From Apricaphanius iberus (taxonomy: Eukaryota; Chordata; Actinopteri; Cyprinodontiformes; Aphaniidae), in contig JAPXFQ010002822.1 in the NCBI GenBank assembly GCA_028564705.1, positions 1,550,001-1,614,000 on the forward strand: 64,000 nucleotides of DNA, written 5' to 3'. The notes under the pieces are model-generated. The model had not been told where the DNA came from, searched no databases, and saw nothing but the letters and a program-made list of their open reading frames with translations. A program made the translations under genes and the position numbers. Each line of letters begins with the position of its first letter. The first letter of the stretch is position 1. Below are positions 57,346 to 64,000 of the stretch, one piece after another.

Positions 57346-57731
57346 AACACAAATATTTCTCTGGATAACATAAATCCCTTGGAATGAGGCATGAGAGAGT
57401 CAGAGCCAGGCAGAACAGTCTTTATTCACTCATCTATCAATGCTGTGAAAAACTCTGAGCTCTTTAGAAACATTTAGCTAAAGGGTAATGCTTGGAAGCA
57501 CTAAACGTGTCTTCTGGTAAAATGTCACCATTTGAGGATGAACGGAGGTCCACCTGCAGCTGAGAAGGTGGACAGTTTACCAAAAAGCTACATCTAAATG
57601 TTAGACTGATGTAGAAGGTGAAAAATGCTGCCCTCTCCTGTTCAATATGAAAAGGTGCCTTGTGAATACCATTGCACATAAAAACACATTTTACAGAAAT
57701 CAAAAATATATATATTTTTTAGTATCAAATC

Positions 57732-58070
57732 AAAAAAAAAAAAAAAAAAAAAGATCAAATCAAATGAAACTTTAGTTTTAAAGCATTGCATCTCAAAGTG
57801 CTTTACAGATTAAAATGACCCCACATAAACCAAATTCCCAGCCCTTCCCACAGAACTAAAAGCATGATTTCAAATTATACCCCCCCACCCTCCAACCCAA
57901 CACCCATGCATACACACACTTAAAGAAAAAACAGTAAAAAAACAGGTCACCGACATAGGGAGCTCAGAGGAGGGAAGGCGAGAGGCAGAAAACTATAAAA
58001 TGCACAAGATTAAATACTAATATACTGAGAAAATTTAATCAAGTAAAACATCGAAACCAATAAACAGACT

Positions 58071-58108
<38 letters not shown>

Positions 58109-58110
58109 CA
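57732..58110 (+). repeat. A21 run, fish repeat tail and (ATA)n
   Basis: A run of 21 A residues (57732-57752) precedes AAATGAAACTTTAGTTTTAA and CTCAAAGTGCTTTACAGA, a common antisense LINE-tail repeat of fish; an (ATA)n microsatellite lies at about 58069-58108. No gene. Confidence 0.6.
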
Positions 58111-58878
58111 GTTAAATTGTAGGCTGTGATTAAAATTTATATTTAAAATTTAAACATATACAGGACATTTAAATTGAGCTTTTTTCCCTCTTGCAGAGTA
58201 CCTTTATTTGCTTTTGAGACATTGAATTTAGACTATTCTGATTAAATCAATACAAATTTTGGTGACACTCAGATTGTCTGTTCATATCAATTTCCTCCTC
58301 TTCTGAAAATGTCATTATTGCAAAGTGTGACGAAAAAGATACATTGATCATTTGGTCGGACCTGCAGAAACATGACTTTAAGTTGATCTCTAGGTAAGTC
58401 TTAGTTGGAAGAAAACCTTGTGCAGATCCACAATGTGGTGGAGGAACTACATATCTTATCTGGTCTTAGAACAGCAATCAGATCACAGAATACAGAGTTT
58501 GAAGTAGAGAATTAGGCTCCCCTTGGATCCAGATAAATTTTAATCTATTTTTAGAAGCAATTATCTTTGGCAGACCAGGATTTGGCAGGTAGTTTCATTT
58601 CTGAATGAAACATGTCATTTCTGCAAGAAGTACCAACAGCAAAAATGGGGACATTCACTTATTTCAAATATAATATGGACATATTCATGTTAATTTCATT
58701 TTTTTAAATGCAGCTCACCACAAAATCAACTTTTTTTGCTGATAAGCTCTATAAAAGACTGTCTAATAGCGTTAGACACTATTATTATCTTTTTTTTTTG
58801 TGTATTTTATACGTTTTAGTAAAAATCTTAACATTGTACCAACAACCGCTAGTGGAGTGGCCTCCCCTGGTTAAAACT
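58111..58878. other. No firm gene; weak exon-like ORF at 58270-58398
   Basis: A plus-strand open stretch ends KCDEKDTLIIWSDLQKHDFK, LIS at a perfect CTAG-GTAAGTC donor (58399), but its acceptor (GACACTCAG) is poor and its phase does not fit the candidate exon at 59186. I report it only as a possibility. Confidence 0.3.
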
Positions 58879-59055
58879 TTACTCTGCACTTGAATTTAAA
58901 TCAGGGCTTGCTACCAACTCAGCCTGGATTTCTGTGGAGTATAAAATAATCTCAGTCTCGGCCACACCTTTGTAGTGAGTTTGCAACTCATGAGCAATAA
59001 GCTTGAAACGATATGATTCAGGGCTGCTCACCTCCTCCACATAACTTTCCTCCCT
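58879..59055 (-). CDS. Unidentified open segment, possible terminal exon or relic
   Basis: A 58-codon minus-strand frame with no ATG reads REESYVEEVSSPESYRFKLI, AHELQTHYKGVAETEIILYS, TEIQAELVASPDLNSSAE and a stop. Composition is strikingly protein-like in this AT-rich region. No good acceptor adjoins it: the frame is closed by TAA at 59058, and the nearest pyrimidine tract is followed by that in-frame stop. It may be a gene relic or transposon-derived. Function unknown. Confidence 0.35.
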   Translation of the reverse strand, partial: REESYVEEVSSPESYRFKLIAHELQTHYKGVAETEIILYSTEIQAELVASPDLNSSAE

Positions 59056-59185
59056 TTATTCTCTCCACTCCAAAGGAGAAGCAGAGAAATATTCACCCTT
59101 ATAATTGTCCACCTCTGAGGTAATAGAGCTTACATCCCTATTGCTTTGCATCTTTCTGGATGTCTGTGTGTACGTCCTGTTGCAG

Positions 59186-59334
59186 ATGCTGCAGGCAGTC
59201 ATGTCACTTCACAGCACAGACCTCCAGCACGTCTTCCCCTCCCCCTGTCCCCCGGCCATGTTCCGTGAGGCAATGCCTCATTTTGAGGTATTTTTCAAAC
59301 AGGAAATATTGGCTGATTTTGACTCTGGTGGGGG
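59186..59334 (+). CDS. Candidate internal exon of an unidentified gene
   Basis: The acceptor GTACGTCCTGTTGCAG precedes a 149-nt open segment reading MLQAVMSLHSTDLQHVFPSP, CPPAMFREAMPHFEVFFKQE, ILADFDSGG, followed by a perfect GTGAGT donor at 59335. A second donor, GAG-GTATTT at 59288, would give a 102-nt version. Another frame is also open, but this one has the more natural composition. It is hydrophilic with an aromatic/acidic end. I do not recognise the protein. Flanking exons were not found: the right side is filled with LINE sequence to 62 kb, so an intron would have to span it. Confidence 0.45.
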
Positions 59335-59371
59335 GTGAGTTACTCTTTAGGTAAAGAAGTTCAACAGTTTA

Positions 59372-59474
59372 CTTAGCTTGATGGGTAGAGTAGTTGGCTT
59401 CTATATGAAAGGTTGTAGGTTCATTTCTCAGTTTCCCCCTGTCATGTTGATGTGCTCCTGGGCAAGGCACTTCA
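59372..59474 (+). mobile_element. SINE 5' half
   Basis: GATGGGTAGAGTAGTTGGC, GGTTGTAGGTTCATTTCTC (B box) and CTCCTGGGCAAGGCACTTC are the AFC-like SINE head and core. It is cut off exactly where the LINE tail at 59475 begins. Confidence 0.65.
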
Positions 59475-62050
59475 GTGAAATACAAAAATACTTTATTGAT
59501 CCCAGAGGGAAATTAAGTGTTGTTGTAACTCACTACTAATTCATTTTTCAAGGCATTGTAGTAGACCATGATTGCCGTTGGGAGAAAGGATTTCCTGTAG
59601 AGGTCTGTGTTGCAGCGAAACTGAAGAAGCCTCTGACTGAAGATACTCTGTTGCTGTAGGATAGTCTCATGAATAGGATGCTCAGGGTTGTCCATAATCT
59701 TTTTAATTTTACAAAGAATCCTTCTTTGCATCATTATCTCCAGTTGTTCCACAGGTGTCCCCAGAACAGAGCCAGCCTTCTTTATCAGGTTATTGAGCCG
59801 TTTAAAGTCCCTGGCTCTGATTGTCAGGAAGCCATTAGAGCCAACTCAAATGAGCCACACCTGATGAGCTTCCTGACAATCACACCACTCTCCCCTCAGC
59901 TTAAAAGACTCTTCCACTCACCTCCACTCTGCTCAGTCATCGTCTTCACGTCGTTCAGAGCTCCTGATCCGTCTTGACGCATCACTCCTTTCCAACCAGA
60001 CCAGTGTTGCCTGATCCGTCAGCCAGTCCAACCAACCTCCTGCTCGCCCTCAGCTCCACATCCAACTCCGGGAGATCCCTTCCATCAATAGTCTCAGCTC
60101 TCAGACCTCGACGTTCCACCGCTCGAGCTAAGAGACATCACCTGTCCACGTCTGGAGCGTGACAATCCAATGGTCACCACCCCCTATCCAGCGAGGACCC
60201 TGACACTGATACTGCTACGCCAACAGATGATGGACGAAGAGATGATACACAGCCTGCTCTGTTTGTTCTTGTAGACGGCTTCACTGTTGATTATCCAGTC
60301 CAGTCTGTTGTCCAGGTGAGCTCCGAGGTATCTGTACTCCTCAACCACCTCCACTTCTTCTCCCATGATGAAAACAGTCTTTGACTTATCCCGGTTTCTT
60401 CTGAAATCAACAATCATCTCCTTTGTTTTGTTCACATTCAAGGTAAGATGATTGTTTCCACACCATGCCACAAAGTGGTCCACCAGCTCTCTGTATTCAG
60501 CTTCTTCTCCATCTCTGATACACCCGACAATTGCAGAGTCGTCTGAGTATTTCTGCAGATGACAGGTCTCCGTCTTATACTGGAAGTCTAAGGTGTACAG
60601 AGTGAAAATGAATGGTGAGAGTACAGTCCCTTGTGGTGCTTCTGTGCTGCTGACCAGCTCAATCCTTGAACCTCACAAACTGTGGTCTGTTTGTCAGGGA
60701 GTCATTGATACAGCTGATTGTTGAGGCCTCCAACTGTGCCTTCATGAGTTTCTGACAAAGCGAATCAGGCTGATTTTTGTGTTAAATGCACAGGAGAAAT
60801 AAAAGAAAACATGATTCTCACAATGCTGCCTGCTTTGTCCAGATGACAGTGAGTTGGTTGAATCAGGTTGATGATGGCATCTTCAATGCCAACTCCATGG
60901 TGATAAGCAAACTGCAGGGGGTCCTGATAGGTTCTAGTTTCCTTACTAAGTTGGGGCAACAGGAGTCTCTCCAGGACCTTCATGATGTGGGATGTCGGGC
61001 CAAAAGGTCTATAGTGATTGATAACTGATGGGTGAGTTTTCTTTGGTACTGGAACAAGACAGGATGTCTTCCAAAACACTGGAATCTTCTCCTGGGTGAG
61101 GCTAAGGTTGAAGAGGTGCTGCATAATCCCACAGAGCTGCTTTGCAAAGGTCTTCAGGACTCTGGGGCTGACACCATCTGGACCTGCAGCCTTGCTCCGG
61201 TTCAGTTTCTCCAACTGCCTCTTCACCTGACTTCTAGAGACAGACAGGTGGGAGAGAGAGACAAAGGGGGTAGAAGCATTTTCTGACTTGGTTCAAGACT
61301 AAGTTGAGGAAGTAGAAGAGTCCATGACTGAGGTGGAAGAAAAAATATCTGAGACAGGACAGGTGTGTGTCAGAGGAGAGTGGGATGTCTCTTCGGCTGG
61401 AAACAGGAGAGGAGAATGATGAGCTTGTTCCTGAACTGAACCTATTGAAGAATGTGTTTAATTCATTGGCTCTATCAAGTCCATCTATCCAATCCTTCCT
61501 GTGCTTAAAGGTCTTTTGCATTCCAGACCAAACATATCTTATATTGTTCCTCTGAAGTTTGTTCTCCAGCTTCTTCCTGTAAGCCTCTTTGCTGTCTCTC
61601 CTTAATAACTCCCTATCTTCCTCCTTAAAGGCTCTTTTTTTCTTGTTCAGCAGTTCTTACAGCTCACTGGTGATCCAGGGTTTGTTATTAGGGAAGCATC
61701 TCACTGTTCTGGAGGGGATGATGTTGTCCACAAATAAGGTTATGTAGTCAGTCACACACTCAGTCATGGCATTGATGTCCTCTCCATGTGGCTGGCAAAG
61801 AGCTTTCCAGAGCCCAGTGCCTTGAGGCACATTTTCTAAAAGTCATTGAGTCATGTAAAATTGTCAATGCCAACACATTGTCTGTGTTTCCAGGTCTCGC
61901 TTAGAAAATTGTAATTTGGGGGGGTGGATTCTATCAGTACAGATGTTTCAATATTAACCAGCCAGGTGTCTAATAACAACAGAGCCTGTACATTATGCTT
62001 ACTGATCAAGTCACTGATTAGAAGTGTCTTGCCTGACAAAGACAAAGACC
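59475..62050 (-). mobile_element. CR1/L2/Rex1-type LINE, decayed, with nested LTR-like insert
   Basis: On the minus strand, in order: the N-terminal endonuclease block (LIESTPPNYNFLSET), a linker (IIPSRTVRCFPNNKPWITSE, ELLNKKKRAFKEEDRELLRR), the RT (KLNRSKAAGPDGVSPRVLKT, NHYRPFGPTSHIMKVLERLL), an intact YSDD catalytic box near 60545, NHLTLNVNKTKEMIVDFRR and the C-terminus (HPIHETILQQQSIFSQRLLQ, YRKSFLPTAI). The 3' end is near 59475 (AATTTCCCTCTGGGATCAAT). Most of the endonuclease domain is deleted, the RT is frameshifted, and 59822-60164 is foreign. It cannot be active. Confidence 0.85.
59822..60164 (+). mobile_element. LTR-like insertion inside the LINE
   Basis: This 343-bp segment interrupts the LINE C-terminal coding region. 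It begins TGTCAGGAAGCCATTAGAG and ends GTCTGGAGCGTGACA, i.e. TG...CA, and contains CAGCTTAAAAGACTCTTCC, a TATA-like box in a position seen in fish Gypsy LTRs. LINE homology resumes at about 60200. A matching 5-bp TSD is not evident, so the solo-LTR reading is tentative. Its first 15 bp, including 4 bp of flank, are mirrored exactly at 59868-59882. Confidence 0.4.
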
Positions 62051-62175
62051 TAGGGCCTGATTTATTAAGTTTCCTGATAATGACCACAAAATTGCGCACT
62101 GCGAAAAAACATTACGCCAGTGGGTAGTCTTTAATTTGCCGGTGATTTACTAAGATTGCGTGAGCAATTCATATC
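62050..62175 (-). repeat. MITE-like fragment (GGGCCTGATTTATTAA type)
   Basis: TAGGGCCTGATTTATTAAG followed by GCGCACTGCGAAAAAAC and GGTGATTTACTAAGATTGCG resembles a common fish non-autonomous element with GGGCCTGATTTA termini. It adjoins the LINE's 5' end. Partial. Confidence 0.4.
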
Positions 62176-64000
62176 GGCTAGAGAGAGGAGGAATATGTGC
62201 ATTGATTCATGATGTGTCAAAAGGAGGGGGGGGCATATGTATCAATTATTTGGCTGTTACAGAATGAATTACTATTAGGATAGAATGTTGTGAATTCTGT
62301 TTCTCGTCAGTAATACATGTAATTCATGCGGTGTACATGTGCTGTCTGCTGCATGCACAAATTGTAATGTGAATTGAAAATATGTCATCTGAAATGTTTG
62401 AATTTTGTTTTTAAAATGTAATACATATAGCCATTTTGTCATTGTGGTATTGCACATGATTGCTACATAATACCCCATAATTTGGAGCATTCTTTCTCTG
62501 GAGCAATTACCAAAGTTTTCACTTGAGCAAAACGCAATGTTGTTTATCCACAGTCAAAATTTCTTCAGAAGTAATCCAATAAGGTGAAAATAATGCGAGA
62601 GGTCAGCAGAGATCAGGAGAGCTCTGAGAGAGCTGCTCCTCCTTCAGTAACCAGTTGTGCTTTCTAAGCTAAGCTTTCTCTGAGAAGCTTAGCCTGGGTC
62701 TAACAACCAATCAGTTCAATTTTTGTTTTAATGAGGATGAGCATTTAGCCACTTTCAAGAATTGTAACTGCTTAATGTGATTAAAGACACTTAAACATGG
62801 ACATGGATAAGGAAAAGTGTTGACAGAAAAGCTGACAAGATTCCCAGAAAGTCTTTCACCCCCTACTGTGATTTCTTCATCTTCAAAGAAACTGAGAAAA
62901 CAAAAAACAAAAAAACATTTTAAAGACGTTCTTTTGGCTGATAAACACTCTTGTCTAAAAGGGTAGCTGAACAGTTTGTGTTTTCTTTAGCAAGACAGAG
63001 TTAACCAGAAAAGTTCAGAGGAGGGAGAAGAACAGCAGACACAGAAGGACATCAGAGTATCCAAGCGGTCCCACGGTATTTCCTAAAAGGATTGGTGTGC
63101 TTTTTTGTCTTGTAACATCGTAAGAGACTACATTTTAGTGTAAAAGCCTAGAATAAAAGCATAAGATGCCTCTCTTCAGCCTCACTTTGAAGGGGAGGAA
63201 AATTTATTTTACTTGGAGTTAGAGTTATGCTACCCAACAGACCATTTCTGACCTTTAAATCCACTCATACAGGACAGTTGATGGAAAATAGTGATGGATG
63301 TGATATATTTGAATTTGGGCTGGAATGAAAATATAAAAATCAAAACAGAACATTAAAAATGTAAGAATGTATTTTCATTGTCAGTGAAGTCATCAGCTTT
63401 TTATGTGTCTGTTACTAAAGCTTTTAAGCCTTCATTCATGACATGACATTCATTTTGGCTTTTCCTCTGGCTTGTTTTCTCCTTATTGTTAGACTCCTTA
63501 AACTGTCAGCAGGCGTAAAAAGCAGCTTTTGTTCCAGCTGAGCTGAGAGACTTTTGAAAGTTGGACATCTCAAAGCCTGTGCAGCAACTTCAGAATAATT
63601 GCAATTAATCAAGAACATCATTAACCTCATGTAGATGCAGACAGTGGTAATTTGATAATAATTGATGCACATTTAAACAACTTTAAAAGCTGTTGGAAGA
63701 ATGGGGCTACAGTTTAAAAAAATAAGACAAGTCAAATGAATAATCACTGAAAAAAGGGCAAAAGAAACTAAATGAACAAAATGATAAAGGAATTAGTATG
63801 CATAAATATGAGAACAGCCTCTCAACCCTTCAGATCAGTTTACAACCTGAAGGGCCATCTATGTTCTTTCTGTCAGACTAAAACCGAATGAGTGCTCACA
63901 TTCAGCCGGTGTCAGCTCTATGCTTTACCCGAGCGCTGCATGGAACCGAATTAAAAGTAAAGTTAATTAACCACTTGAGTAAGTAGAGCAGTCAGGATGG
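62176..64000. other. AT-rich stretch, no gene; small hairpin at 62668-62693
   Basis: GCTAAGCTT and AAGCTTAGC form a perfect 9-bp stem with an 8-nt loop. A purine-rich patch at about 63010-63090 looks UTR-like but lacks splice or start support. The 78-codon minus frame at 63672-63436 has no motif. The window ends within apparently unique sequence. Confidence 0.4.

Overview
Best read as a teleost fish genomic window, most likely a percomorph (inference from repeat families, not a species call). It is about 60% A+T with no bacterial-style operons. Almost all recognisable sequence is transposable-element debris of kinds typical of ray-finned fish: Rex3/RTE-type and CR1/L2/Rex1-type LINEs, an L1/Tx1-type ORF1 relic, tRNA-headed SINEs including AFC-like copies, hAT, PIF/Harbinger and Tc1/mariner-type DNA elements, fold-back MITEs and tetranucleotide satellites. 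Nearly all open frames of 60-150 codons are chance or repeat-derived; exons have to be found from splice sites and reading phase.

Protein-coding content is sparse. The best-supported gene is on the minus strand between about 26.4 and 19.8 kb. Four exons (26436-26379, 25901-25779, 24734-24643, 19975-19862) join in phase to give the C-terminal 128 residues of a protein I do not recognise, with a stop codon and an AATAAA signal. A probable first coding exon of a secreted protein lies at 8950-8866 (minus), opening with a hydrophobic N-terminus and ending in a perfect GTGAGT donor. A third candidate exon is at 59186-59334 (plus), bounded by a good acceptor and a GTGAGT donor. A frameshifted two-part ORF at 52827-53420 has a YY1-like ATGGCGGC motif upstream and a poly(A) signal downstream.

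Layout. 1-2.2 kb: nested LINE, Harbinger, L1 and SINE fragments. 2.2-9.8 kb: AT-rich unique sequence with a strong 46-bp-arm hairpin (6.4 kb) and the 8.9 kb exon. 9.8-19.8 kb: Rex3 LINE, a TIR element and several repeats. 19.8-27 kb: the minus-strand gene, with retroposon insertions in its introns. 27-32 kb: first copy of an unclassified 880-bp repeat, an L2-type RT relic and a fold-back MITE. 32-47 kb: hAT MITE, SINEs, TIR elements, LINE 3' ends and a long GATA-type satellite. 47-53.5 kb: a Tc1/mariner-type element with a decayed transposase, the second 880-bp repeat, and a tandem duplication invaded by a hAT element. 53.5-58.9 kb: repeats, one split by a MITE with a 34-bp palindrome. 59-62 kb: the candidate plus-strand exon, then a 2.6 kb LINE that has itself been invaded by an LTR-like sequence.

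I see no CRISPR array, no rRNA, no free-standing tRNA gene and no cooperating multi-gene system. Several insertions have exact target-site duplications readable in the sequence, which gives an unusually clear insertion history. The most novel items are the unidentified gene, two long-stem hairpins and the unclassified 880-bp repeat pair.
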